From NCBI RefSeq assembly GCF_015767265.1, contig NZ_JADPIB010000001.1:558001-622000 (forward strand): a stretch of DNA of 64,000 bases, given 5' to 3'. The notes beneath the pieces are model-generated. The model saw only the letters and a program-made list of their open reading frames with translations. It searched no databases and was not told the origin of the DNA. Of this stretch, positions 50,841 through 58,715 are shown one piece after another. Numbering within the stretch: position 1 is the first letter of the stretch; each line of letters begins with the position of its first letter. Source of the DNA: Aureivirga marina. GTDB taxonomy: Bacteria; Bacteroidota; Bacteroidia; Flavobacteriales; Flavobacteriaceae. The position numbers were made by a program, and so were the translations under genes.

Positions 50841-52605
50841 TAATCCTGCGTTGTTTTATGAAGAACAAAAACAACAAGCAACTACAATACAACAAGAACT
50901 AAAAAAGAAATTAATCTATTCTAGTATTATCCGATTTACGGTTTTTTTACTGACAGTTTTTGCGCTTTATTATTATTTTGGAGATGCAAAATTTATGATT
51001 GGAAGTTTAATTATTGGTATTTCACTTTTCTTATTTTTAGTTTCAAAACATACCGATTTACAAAGAAAAAGAAATGAAATTAATTCGAAAATCGCGATTA
51101 ATGATTTAGAATTAAAAATTTTAAATAAAGAAAAAGTAACACTAGAAACTGGAGAAGAATTTATCAATCCAAAACATTTTTATAGTTATGATATTGATTT
51201 ATTTGGAAAAGGTTCTTTTTTTCAGTTTTTAAATCGAACAGCTACACTTTCTGGAAAGAAAAAACTTGCTTCAATTCTTACAGAAAATCACATCGAAAAT
51301 ATTCAAAAAAAACAAAAAGCAATTCAAGAATTAGCTGAAAAAGCAATTTGGCGACAAGATTTTACTGCAAAAGCACAACAAGTAAAAACAGAAACGAAAG
51401 AGGAAAAAATTATCTCCTTTTTAAAATCTCATGTTTCTTTTATTCCTACTTCTTTTAAAGGAATTTCAATTGCATTTTCATCTATTTCTTTTTTATTGAT
51501 TTTAGCAATATTCTTTGAATTTATTCCATTTACTATTTTATTTTTATGGTTTTTTATCGGTTTAGGAATTACAGGCAGATTTTTAAAGAAAATAGGTGTT
51601 TTATATGAAGAAGTTTCAAAAATGAAGTCGAATTTTCAACAATATCATTTGTTGTTAAACATGATTGAAAATACTTCATTTGATACAGAAATTTTAAAAG
51701 GACAACATCAATTAATTCGAACAAAAAACAAAAAAGCTTCCGAAGTTTTAAGACAATTTTCAAAAGCAATTGATGCATTAGATCAAAGAAATAATATCTT
51801 TTTTGGAATCATTGGAAATGGTTTGTTTTTATGGGATATTCAACAAATATTAAAAATTGAAAAGTGGATTTCAGAACACAAAAATTTAGTAGAAAATTGG
51901 TTTTCTGTTTTAGCTTTTTTTGATGCAGAAAATTCTTTGGCAAATTATACTTTTAATCATCCAACATATACATTTCCAAAAATTGTAAACAACGAAACTG
52001 TTATTCAAGCAAAAGAATTAGGACATCCTTTATTGGATGAAAAAGTTCGAATTGACAATGATTATACAATTCATTCAAAGGAATTTTTCATAATTACAGG
52101 AGCGAATATGGCAGGAAAAAGTACTTTCTTAAGAACCGTTTCTTTAAGTATTGTAATGTCAAATATCGGTTTGCCTGTTTGTGCAAAAAGTTTTGCATAT
52201 TCTCCGATAAAATTGATTACTTCTATGCGAACTTCAGATTCTTTGGCGGATGATTCTTCTTATTTCTTTTCTGAGTTAACTCGATTAAAATTCATTGTCG
52301 AAGAAATGAAAAATGACACCTATTTTATCATTTTAGATGAAATTTTAAAAGGAACAAATAGTAAAGATAAAGCTGAAGGTTCGCAAAAATTTGTTACAAA
52401 GTTAGTGCATTCAGGTTCTACAGGAATTATTGCAACACATGATTTAAGTTTATGTAAAATGGAAGAAGATTTCTCTCAAGTGAAGAATTTTTATTTCGAT
52501 GCAGAAATTATAAATGATGAATTACATTTTGATTACCATTTTAAAAATGGGGTTTGTAAAAATATGAATGCTTCTTTTTTACTGAGAAAAATGGAAATCG
52601 TTTAG
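50830..52605 (+). CDS. Membrane-anchored MutS-family ATPase
   Basis: From the ATG at 50830 the protein has 591 residues. Two transmembrane segments lie near residues 30-75 and another pair near 210-245. These are followed by a MutS lever/clamp-like helical region and the C-terminal MutS ATPase. Walker A is ITGANMAGKSTFLR near 421, and ADDSSYFFSELTRL carries the MutS signature. Walker B is FIILDEILKGTNS and the switch His is in IATHDLSL. It lacks the mismatch-recognition domain, so it is unlikely to repair mismatches in the usual way. It overlaps moeB by 11 bp. A TTG start 9 bp earlier is possible. Confidence 0.85.
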   Translation: MKYDNPALFYEEQKQQATTIQQELKKKLIYSSIIRFTVFLLTVFALYYYFGDAKFMIGSLIIGISLFLFLVSKHTDLQRKRNEINSKIAINDLELKILNKEKVTLETGEEFINPKHFYSYDIDLFGKGSFFQFLNRTATLSGKKKLASILTENHIENIQKKQKAIQELAEKAIWRQDFTAKAQQVKTETKEEKIISFLKSHVSFIPTSFKGISIAFSSISFLLILAIFFEFIPFTILFLWFFIGLGITGRFLKKIGVLYEEVSKMKSNFQQYHLLLNMIENTSFDTEILKGQHQLIRTKNKKASEVLRQFSKAIDALDQRNNIFFGIIGNGLFLWDIQQILKIEKWISEHKNLVENWFSVLAFFDAENSLANYTFNHPTYTFPKIVNNETVIQAKELGHPLLDEKVRIDNDYTIHSKEFFIITGANMAGKSTFLRTVSLSIVMSNIGLPVCAKSFAYSPIKLITSMRTSDSLADDSSYFFSELTRLKFIVEEMKNDTYFIILDEILKGTNSKDKAEGSQKFVTKLVHSGSTGIIATHDLSLCKMEEDFSQVKNFYFDAEIINDELHFDYHFKNGVCKNMNASFLLRKMEIV

Positions 52606-52627
52606 GGTAGATTTATTTTATATTTTT

Positions 52628-52942
52628 TTAATTGATTACAATTACAATTGTTAAGCCTCCGAGCATTGTTGCTCCAAGGTCTTTCACATCAAATTCACCT
52701 TGTGAACGTTGATCATATAATTCTTTACCTAAACCAATTAAAGTTGCAGAAGCAAAACAGAAAACACTTTTCCAAAGTTTACTTCTTTTTTCTTTTGGTG
52801 TAACTAAATTATAAAAAACAGATGTGGATGCAGCAGCAAAATTTCCTGCTCCATAATGCATAATTTTATCTTCATATTTAGTACTTTGTGCTTGCAAATG
52901 GGTAGCAAAAAATAAGAAGAAAATTAATAAAGTTAATCTCAT
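52628..52942 (-). CDS. Small exported protein, YfiM/DUF2279-like pattern
   Basis: The 104-residue protein has a signal peptide ending in HLQAQ. The mature part has DKIMHYGAGNFAA, then GKELYDQRSQGEFDVKDLGATMLGG, and a final hydrophobic helix. The His-Gly and Lys-Glu-...-Asp-...-Asp spacing recalls YfiM/DUF2279-type proteins. The match is by pattern only. It converges on the MutS-like gene. Confidence 0.65.
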   Translation of the reverse strand: MRLTLLIFFLFFATHLQAQSTKYEDKIMHYGAGNFAAASTSVFYNLVTPKEKRSKLWKSVFCFASATLIGLGKELYDQRSQGEFDVKDLGATMLGGLTIVIVIN

Positions 52943-53057
52943 AATTGTTAAGTATTTAAGGTTAGTATTTTATTCGATTACCTTTAAATTACTTAATATT
53001 TCGATTTAAAATGATTGATTTTAAAAGATTTAACAGTTAAAAATTTACAAAAAATAA

Positions 53058-53354
53058 ATGTCTGAAATTATAAATTGGATGGAAAGTAATATGCTTTCTT
53101 GCTTCTATGTAAAGTATTTTGGAATTGAATGTTATGGTTGTGGATTTCAACGTTCGTTGATTGCTTTGATGAGAGGAAATTTGTTGGAAAGTCTAAAATT
53201 ATTCCCAGCTTTATTACCTGTTTTATTTACTTTTTCTTTTACATTTTTTCATCTGATTTTTAAGTTTAAAAAAGGTGCTTCCATAATAAAATTCTCTTTT
53301 ATTTTTTCTGTTATTATTATGGTTTTAAACTTAATTATAAAACAATTTTTATAA
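53058..53354 (+). CDS. DUF2752 family small membrane protein
   Basis: The 98-residue protein has the family motif with two Cys, Gly and Arg (CYGCGFQRSLIAL) near residue 25 and two transmembrane helices (near 50-70 and 77-96). DUF2752 has no known function. A CCC-motif protein gene follows 36 bp downstream on the same strand. A second DUF2752 gene lies at 54254-54664. Confidence 0.85.
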   Translation: MSEIINWMESNMLSCFYVKYFGIECYGCGFQRSLIALMRGNLLESLKLFPALLPVLFTFSFTFFHLIFKFKKGASIIKFSFIFSVIIMVLNLIIKQFL

Positions 53355-53390
53355 GGAAATTAAATTTAATCTTTAAAATAAATTAATTAT

Positions 53391-53750
53391 ATGGAAAACG
53401 ACAACTTTTCAAATCAAGAGTTCGGATTAAAAGAACCTATTAAAAATTCTACTACCGTTTTAGTCTTAGGAATTTTATCTATTCTAGGATGTTTTTGTTA
53501 TGGATTCGTAGGATTAATCCTTGGAATTATAGCAGTTGTTATGGCAAGTAGTGGATTAAAAGCTTACAACGAAAATCCTGAAAGATTTAACCCAGCAGGT
53601 TTGGCAAACTTAAAAGCTGGAAGAGTTTGTGCAATTATTGGAATTGCTTTAAGTGTTATTTATGTAATTTCAGCAATTATTGTAATCATTTTATTTGGAT
53701 TTGAAGCGATATTAAATCCAAATCCAGAAATGTTTGATCACAATTTCTAG
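53391..53750 (+). CDS. CCC-motif membrane protein, first copy
   Basis: The 119-residue protein has an acidic N-terminus and two strongly hydrophobic regions, at about residues 21-52 (STTVLVLGILSILGCFCYGF) and 80-108. It matches the Flavobacterial CCC-motif/DUF4190-like family, although the motif here is Cys-Phe-Cys. The spacer ENPERFNPAGLANLKAGRVCAIIG between the helices is the best-conserved part. It is about half identical to the protein at 55189-55539 by eye. Function unknown. Confidence 0.8.
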   Translation: MENDNFSNQEFGLKEPIKNSTTVLVLGILSILGCFCYGFVGLILGIIAVVMASSGLKAYNENPERFNPAGLANLKAGRVCAIIGIALSVIYVISAIIVIILFGFEAILNPNPEMFDHNF

Positions 53751-53759
53751 AAAATATTT

Positions 53760-53794
53760 AAAAACTGAAATGGCTATTTGTTATTTCAGTTTTT
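53760..53794. terminator. Two-way terminator between the first CCC-motif gene and the DUF4870-like gene
   Basis: AAAAACTGAAAT (53760-53771) pairs perfectly with ATTTCAGTTTTT (53783-53794) over an 11-base loop. Confidence 0.75.
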
Positions 53795-53795
53795 A

Positions 53796-54257
53796 TTATA
53801 AAAATATATTTGATTCTTTTTTATCCATATCATCACTAAAAAAATGGTCTGTAATATTAGAGAAAACCAACCATTTTATATGTTTTCCTTTTTTAACTTC
53901 ATAAGTAGTATAAACTGTTGCTATTAATTCTAGAATATTTCCAAAAATAACTAGACTTAAAATTAATTTATGAATGCTTGTAAATGCTAAGTCATTTGAT
54001 AAAACAAATAAAGTCCAAAAAAGTGTTATGTTATTTATGATTAACAAAAAGATTTGAGATAAAATAACTTGCATACAATGCCAACGTACGAAAGGTGTAC
54101 TTTTTTTATTTCCTAGATAAAAAATTAAAGCTCCGATTAAATTAATAATTGGTAATGGTAAAACTAAGATTAACATAAATAATGAAATTAAATAAGCATT
54201 TGAAGCTTTTTCAAATTCATATTCTTCAGGCTGGTATGCGAAATTTTCTGTTCTCAT
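53796..54257 (-). CDS. DUF4870-like membrane protein
   Basis: The 153-residue protein has three to four transmembrane helices (about residues 23-48, 62-85, 95-115). Its pattern of Lys-Lys-Ser-Thr-Pro-Phe-Val-Arg-Trp-His-Cys-Met-Gln (STPFVRWHCMQV) resembles the Phe/Trp-His-x-x-Gln motif of DUF4870 proteins. Its start codon overlaps the stop of the DUF2752 gene by 4 bp, so it is translated with it. Function unknown. Confidence 0.65.
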   Translation of the reverse strand: MRTENFAYQPEEYEFEKASNAYLISLFMLILVLPLPIINLIGALIFYLGNKKSTPFVRWHCMQVILSQIFLLIINNITLFWTLFVLSNDLAFTSIHKLILSLVIFGNILELIATVYTTYEVKKGKHIKWLVFSNITDHFFSDDMDKKESNIFL

Positions 54258-54664
54258 AATTCTTTATAAATATTCCAAATCCAATTTAAAATAAGTAATA
54301 AAATAAGAGGAATACTAATTTTTTTATTTTTTAATTGTTCTAAAATAGAATGATATGATTGATAAACAAATGATTTTTTAAAAATTAAATCGATACAAAC
54401 AAAGACAGGAATTACAATTAATAAAAATGCATATAAAATTCCTAAAGGATTGAAAGTAAAAATTGCATTGTAAAAATCGGCTTTAAAAGAAGCTAAAACA
54501 CTTCGAGTTGTTCCACAAGTTGGACAAGGAAAAGAAAGAATATTCTTATAGAAGCAAAAAGCCATCGTAGAAGAATTGTTACTTCTATAAGAATATATTA
54601 AATAGAAATAGCCAATCAGAATTACTACAATTGTAATAAGATAAAATCTAAATCTATTTTGCAT
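54254..54664 (-). CDS. DUF2752 family membrane protein, second copy
   Basis: The 136-residue protein has a hydrophobic N-terminus, the motif CPTCGTTRSVLASF near residue 48, and three further hydrophobic segments. The Cys-Pro-x-Cys-Gly-x-Thr-Arg pattern is the standard DUF2752 form, closer to consensus than the copy at 53058. It lies 5 bp after the TM2 gene and overlaps the DUF4870-like gene by 4 bp, making a three-gene operon. Confidence 0.85.
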   Translation of the reverse strand: MQNRFRFYLITIVVILIGYFYLIYSYRSNNSSTMAFCFYKNILSFPCPTCGTTRSVLASFKADFYNAIFTFNPLGILYAFLLIVIPVFVCIDLIFKKSFVYQSYHSILEQLKNKKISIPLILLLILNWIWNIYKEL

Positions 54665-54669
54665 TTAAA

Positions 54670-55008
54670 TTATACTAAAATTGCTTGTAATTTTCTCAAG
54701 TTAGCTTCTCTTGTTGCTCCTTGAATCATGAACCAATCAACGATTGCCCAAATTCCAAAACCACCACAAGTTAAAAGTTTTCCTAATCCCATTCCAGTAT
54801 CTCCAATGATAAATCTATCTATTCCTAAGTTTCCAGCGAAAATAGAGATAATTAAAATAGTTGTTGGATCTTTTAAAGCCAAAGCTTGTAATTGTACCCA
54901 TTTAGCTTCATCCATTGTAAGAAGTTTTTCTCTGATGAAATTAATATGGTGAGGTTCAAAACATTTTGCGTTTGTTGTTAAAAATAAATCCACTTTTTGT
55001 GCATCCAT
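54670..55008 (-). CDS. TM2 domain-containing protein
   Basis: The 112-residue protein has a soluble N-terminal part with helices (DEAKWVQLQAL) and a TM2 module from about residue 48. Its segments are TILIISIFAGNLGIDRFIIGD, GMGLGKLLTCGGFGIWAIVDWFMI and a C-terminal charged end. The Gly-x-x-Gly-x-Asp-Arg-Phe pattern is typical. TM2 proteins are of unknown role in bacteria. It is the first gene of a TM2-DUF2752-DUF4870-like operon. Confidence 0.88.
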   Translation of the reverse strand: MDAQKVDLFLTTNAKCFEPHHINFIREKLLTMDEAKWVQLQALALKDPTTILIISIFAGNLGIDRFIIGDTGMGLGKLLTCGGFGIWAIVDWFMIQGATREANLRKLQAILV

Positions 55009-55163
55009 AGCTTCTTAAATAGTTTAGGTTAATTAAATTTAAGCCGAATATACAATTTTTATGGATTCATTCAATAATTATATCTAATTCATCTCTAGAA
55101 TATTATTATTTCCAAAATTTTTATAAGAAATTATTTATTAATAAAATATTTGAGATATTTTTC

Positions 55164-55171
55164 TACTTTTG
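55164..55171 (+). promoter_or_regulatory. -7 box of the second CCC-motif gene
   Basis: TACTTTTG matches TAnnTTTG, 17 bp before the ATG at 55189. Confidence 0.55.
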
Positions 55172-55188
55172 ACAAAATTTAACAAAAT

Positions 55189-55539
55189 ATGGAAGAAAAA
55201 GATTTAATACAAAAACAAACCTTTCAAGAGAATTTCTTTCCTACACCTGATTTACCAAATGCAACAGCAGTTTTAGTGATGGGAATTTTATCAATTATCG
55301 GTTGTTTTTTTTATGCAATACCAGGATTAATTTTGGGAATTATCAGCTTAGTTTTAGCAAATAAAGCAATGGCTTTGTATAAAAATAATCCAAAAAATTA
55401 TACACAATCTTCTTTTAACAATGTAAAAACTGGAAGAATTTGTGCAATTATCGGAGTTAGTTTAGCAGGAATATCTTTCTTAATTTTTATTATTTATTTC
55501 TTAGCAATGGGAGGTATTTTCTTAAGTGCATTTTTATAA
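55189..55539 (+). CDS. CCC-motif membrane protein, second copy
   Basis: The 116-residue protein is a paralogue of the one at 53391. It shares the same layout and close sequence in the helices and between them (NATAVLVMGILSIIGCFFYA, ANKAMALYKNNPKNY, NVKTGRICAIIGVSL). Only the first Cys of the motif is kept, the others being Phe and Tyr. It has its own promoter and a terminator. Function unknown. Confidence 0.8.
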   Translation: MEEKDLIQKQTFQENFFPTPDLPNATAVLVMGILSIIGCFFYAIPGLILGIISLVLANKAMALYKNNPKNYTQSSFNNVKTGRICAIIGVSLAGISFLIFIIYFLAMGGIFLSAFL

Positions 55540-55545
55540 AAAATA

Positions 55546-55574
55546 AAACCATTTATATACATTATAAATGGTTT
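55546..55574. terminator. Two-way terminator between the second CCC-motif gene and moaE
   Basis: AAACCATTTATA (55546-55557) pairs perfectly with TATAAATGGTTT (55563-55574) over a 5-base loop. Confidence 0.8.
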
Positions 55575-55582
55575 CTATATTT

Positions 55583-56008
55583 TTATGGATGAGCATTTAC
55601 CCAAACTTCGCCACACTCAAAATGTTCTTTTTTCCAAATTGGAACTGTTTCTTTTAAGGTATCAATTGCAAATTCACATGCTTTAAAAGCATCTTTTCTA
55701 TGAGGGGAAGCAACAGCAATAATCACAGGAATTTCTGTCACAGATAAAATTCCAATTGCATGGTGAATAGCAATTTTTGTAATAGAAAATTTCGCCAATG
55801 CTTCTTCTGCAATTTTTTCCATTTCTTTAATCGCCATTGGCTCATAAGCAGAAAAATCAAGTCGAAGTACTTTTTTACCTTGTGTTTCATTTCTTACTGT
55901 TCCAACAAAAACAGAAATTCCTCCACAAGAAGGATCTTCTACAAAATTGTAAGCATCTTCTAATTTCAGTGGACAAGAAGTTACTTTAATAGAAATTCTT
56001 TCGTTCAT
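55583..56008 (-). CDS. moaE: Molybdopterin synthase catalytic subunit
   Basis: MoaE with MoaD adds the two dithiolene sulfurs to precursor Z. The 141-residue protein shows SCGGISVFVGTVRNETQGK, LDFSAYEPMAIKEMEKI, HAIGILSVTEIPVIIAVASPHRKDAFKACEFAIDTLKETVPIWKKE, with the active-site Lys in VPIWKKE and the Arg of GTVRN. It follows moaD by 11 bp on the same strand. Confidence 0.95.
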   Translation of the reverse strand: MNERISIKVTSCPLKLEDAYNFVEDPSCGGISVFVGTVRNETQGKKVLRLDFSAYEPMAIKEMEKIAEEALAKFSITKIAIHHAIGILSVTEIPVIIAVASPHRKDAFKACEFAIDTLKETVPIWKKEHFECGEVWVNAHP

Positions 56009-56019
56009 ACTTTAAATTT

Positions 56020-56262
56020 TTAACCTCCACTTACAGGTGGAATTAGTGCAATTATATCTTTTTCTTTAATTATGGTATCATCTGAAGCGTATGTTTCATT
56101 GATTGCTACACTAAAGTTAGAATATCCATTTAATTTTGAGAAATTTTCAAGTAAATATTGTTTAAAATTTAAGACATTCATCTCTGGAGTTAACTGAACT
56201 TGAAATTCTTCTTTTTCTAATAAATCAGAGAGAATTCCAAAAGTAAGAATTGTAATTTCCAT
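56020..56262 (-). CDS. moaD: Molybdopterin synthase sulfur carrier subunit
   Basis: MoaD is a ubiquitin-like sulfur carrier. The 80-residue protein begins MEITILTFGILSDLL and ends in the required Gly-Gly (IALIPPVSGG), the site of thiocarboxylation after activation by MoeB. It is first in a two-gene operon with moaE. Confidence 0.93.
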   Translation of the reverse strand: MEITILTFGILSDLLEKEEFQVQLTPEMNVLNFKQYLLENFSKLNGYSNFSVAINETYASDDTIIKEKDIIALIPPVSGG

Positions 56263-56380
56263 GTTTATAAATTTCTGTAAAAATACGTATTTATCCTTTA
56301 ATTTAAGTGATTTCTATCATGCTTAGACACAGAATCGGAAGAAATACAAGATTGGAAGTTTTTTCTTTGATAAAAAATAG

Positions 56381-56388
56381 TAATTTTG
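56381..56388 (+). promoter_or_regulatory. -7 box of cdaA
   Basis: TAATTTTG matches TAnnTTTG. Its last three bases are the TTG of the longest possible reading frame, so translation must start further downstream (TTG 56419). Confidence 0.55.
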
Positions 56389-56418
56389 ATAGAAACCGTA
56401 TCAAAACCATACAACATT

Positions 56419-57189
56419 TTGGATTTTTTAGAATTTCGCTTACTTGATGTCTTAGATATTTTACTCGTTGCTATACTTTTATACTACATTTATAAATTAT
56501 TAAAAGGAACTGTTGCAATAAATATTTTTATTGGAATTACCATTGTGTTTTTGATTTGGAAAGTCACACAAGCATTACACATGGAAATGTTAAGTGGAAT
56601 TTTAGGAACATTAATTAGTGGAGGGGCAATTGCTTTAATTGTCGTTTTCCAACAAGAAATCCGAAAATTTTTATTGATGATTGGTTCTACAAATTTTACT
56701 TCCAAAAGAAATTTCTTGAAACAATTAATGTTTTTAAAATCTGAAATTGGAACAGATACAGATATTGAAACAATTGTACAAACATGTCTTCAAATGTCTG
56801 AAAAAAGAACTGGAGCTTTAATTGTTATTGAAAGAAATCAAAGTTTAGATTTTGTAACACACACAGGAGATAAAATGCATATTGAATTAAACGCACCTAT
56901 TTTAGAAAGTATTTTCTATAAAAATAGTCCACTTCATGATGGTGCAATTGTTATTCAAGAAAACGTTATAAAAGCCACGAGAGTCGTTTTACCACTTTCA
57001 GCAAGACATTTACCTGCTAGATTTGGTTTAAGGCACAGAGCAGCTGTAGGAATCACTGAGAGAACTGATGCATTATGTATTGTCGTTTCTGAAGAAACAG
57101 GGAAAATATCTTATATTAAAGATGGAGAGTTTGTTCTATATAAATCTGAAAAAGAATTAATTGAGCAAATTTATTTCGATTTAGAATAA
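56419..57189 (+). CDS. cdaA: Diadenylate cyclase
   Basis: CdaA makes the second messenger c-di-AMP from two ATP. From the TTG at 56419 the protein has 256 residues and begins MDFLEFRLLDVLDILLVAILLYY, as in other flavobacterial copies. Three transmembrane helices occupy residues about 10-75. The DAC domain has SPLHDGAIVIQ (Asp-Gly-Ala) and LGLRHRAAVGITE-like ARFGLRHRAAVGI (Arg-His-Arg), the two catalytic motifs. A TTG start at 56386 would overlap the promoter box. No c-di-AMP phosphodiesterase is seen nearby. Confidence 0.93.
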   Translation: MDFLEFRLLDVLDILLVAILLYYIYKLLKGTVAINIFIGITIVFLIWKVTQALHMEMLSGILGTLISGGAIALIVVFQQEIRKFLLMIGSTNFTSKRNFLKQLMFLKSEIGTDTDIETIVQTCLQMSEKRTGALIVIERNQSLDFVTHTGDKMHIELNAPILESIFYKNSPLHDGAIVIQENVIKATRVVLPLSARHLPARFGLRHRAAVGITERTDALCIVVSEETGKISYIKDGEFVLYKSEKELIEQIYFDLE

Positions 57190-57194
57190 AAAAA

Positions 57195-57221
57195 ACCCTA
57201 AAATCGCAATGATTTTAGGGT
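57195..57221. terminator. Two-way terminator between cdaA and susD
   Basis: ACCCTAAAATC (57195-57205) pairs perfectly with GATTTTAGGGT (57211-57221) over a 5-base loop. T runs lie on the minus side. Confidence 0.8.
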
Positions 57222-57259
57222 CTTCTATATCTAAAATTTATAATGAGATATAATGAAAA

Positions 57260-58696
57260 TTAGTATCCAGGGTTTTGAACCATGTTTGAGTTTGCATTAA
57301 TAGCTCCCTGAGGAATAGCTAATTGGAATTTGAAACTTCCAGCATCTAAAACTTTGTTTACAGCAGGAATTCCAGAACCATCAGCTTGATCTCCATTATC
57401 AGATCTATTAATAGATAATCCCCAACGTTTTAAATCATAGAATCTGTGTCCTTCGAAAGCTAATTCTAAACGTCTTTCTAAACGGATTGCATCTAATAAA
57501 GCAGTTCCTGTTTCAGTTCCAGGAGTAAATCCATCATAACGATTTTGTCTTAATGAATTTAATGCATTTAAAGCTTCCGCTTCGTTTCCTAAGTTATATA
57601 AAGCCTCAGCTTTATTTAAAACAACCTCACCAGCTCTTAAAATCTTAGAATCAACAATTCCGTTAACCTGTCCTGTTTTTCCTAAATATTTACCAACGTG
57701 GTTATAGTTATTTCCTGCGAAAGAACCAGTAAAGATATAAGCAGCTTTTCTGATATCTTCATCTTCAAATAAGTTATAGAAATCTAAATCTACAACATAC
57801 TCTGAACGAGTTCCTTGTGAAGAAGTTTGTGAGTACTCAGTTCCGATATCAACATTATCAATATCAGTAATTAAGAACTTAGCAATTACTCCAGCATCAG
57901 AAGCATCTTTCCAGATGTTAGCAAACTCAGCTCTTGGTGCAACACCAGTTGTTACAGCATTTGCAGCATCAACAGCTTTTTGGTTTTCACCGTTATATAA
58001 GTAAACTCTTGATAAGAATCCGTTAATTGTGTTTAATGAGAATACATTTAATGTACTAACATCAGCAGTTGCAAGAGATTTAGCTTCTTCTAAATCAGCA
58101 ATAATATGCGTATAGTTTTCAGCTACAGTTTCTCTAGCAGGTAATAAGAAAGGATCAGAAGAATTTGCATAAACAACTCCCATTGATGCATTTGCATCTG
58201 CACCTTGAGAAGGAATTTTTGCATAAGTTCTAGCTAAATCAAAATGAGCAATTGCTCTTGCAGCTAAAGCTTGTGCTTTTGTTTTATTCTTAAAATCTCC
58301 ATCATTTAAGTTATCAATATTCTCAAGAATTTTGTTTGCTCTGTTGATTACATTATAAGCATCAGCATATAAAGTAAATCCACTTGAAGAAGCATCATGA
58401 TTCCAGTCGAATAAAACTTTTCTTGTTTGTCTACCAGATTGGTTAACGATTAAGTTGTCAGAAGCTACATCTGGTGCGATGTAAATTCCTCCTCCGAAAT
58501 ACTCAGTTCCAGAAGGACCATCATTACCTGTAAATCCGTTGTAAAGACCTCTTGTTGCATTTTCAAAATCAGCAACAGTTTCGAATGCAGTTCCTGCGTC
58601 AATTGAATCGAAAGGTCCTTTTTCTAAAGCATCATCACAAGACGATAATGTCATCGCTGCAACTAATGCTCCAATTAATATTTTATTTAATTTCAT
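57260..58696 (-). CDS. SusD/RagB-family nutrient-binding lipoprotein
   Basis: The 478-residue outer-membrane lipoprotein works as the lid of the SusC pore. The lipoprotein signal ends in MTLSSC. SusD features are ATRGLYNGF near the N-terminus, TPR-like helices (ARAIAHFDLARTYAKIP), LNKAEALYNLGNEAEALNALNSLR, and ERRLELAFEGHRFYDLKRWG. It ends with VQNPGY, as is usual for the family. It lies 19 bp downstream of susC. The nutrient is unknown, since no hydrolase or peptidase neighbour is present in the window. Confidence 0.94.
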   Translation of the reverse strand: MKLNKILIGALVAAMTLSSCDDALEKGPFDSIDAGTAFETVADFENATRGLYNGFTGNDGPSGTEYFGGGIYIAPDVASDNLIVNQSGRQTRKVLFDWNHDASSSGFTLYADAYNVINRANKILENIDNLNDGDFKNKTKAQALAARAIAHFDLARTYAKIPSQGADANASMGVVYANSSDPFLLPARETVAENYTHIIADLEEAKSLATADVSTLNVFSLNTINGFLSRVYLYNGENQKAVDAANAVTTGVAPRAEFANIWKDASDAGVIAKFLITDIDNVDIGTEYSQTSSQGTRSEYVVDLDFYNLFEDEDIRKAAYIFTGSFAGNNYNHVGKYLGKTGQVNGIVDSKILRAGEVVLNKAEALYNLGNEAEALNALNSLRQNRYDGFTPGTETGTALLDAIRLERRLELAFEGHRFYDLKRWGLSINRSDNGDQADGSGIPAVNKVLDAGSFKFQLAIPQGAINANSNMVQNPGY

Positions 58697-58715
58697 TTTT
58701 TTCGCTTTTAAGTTA

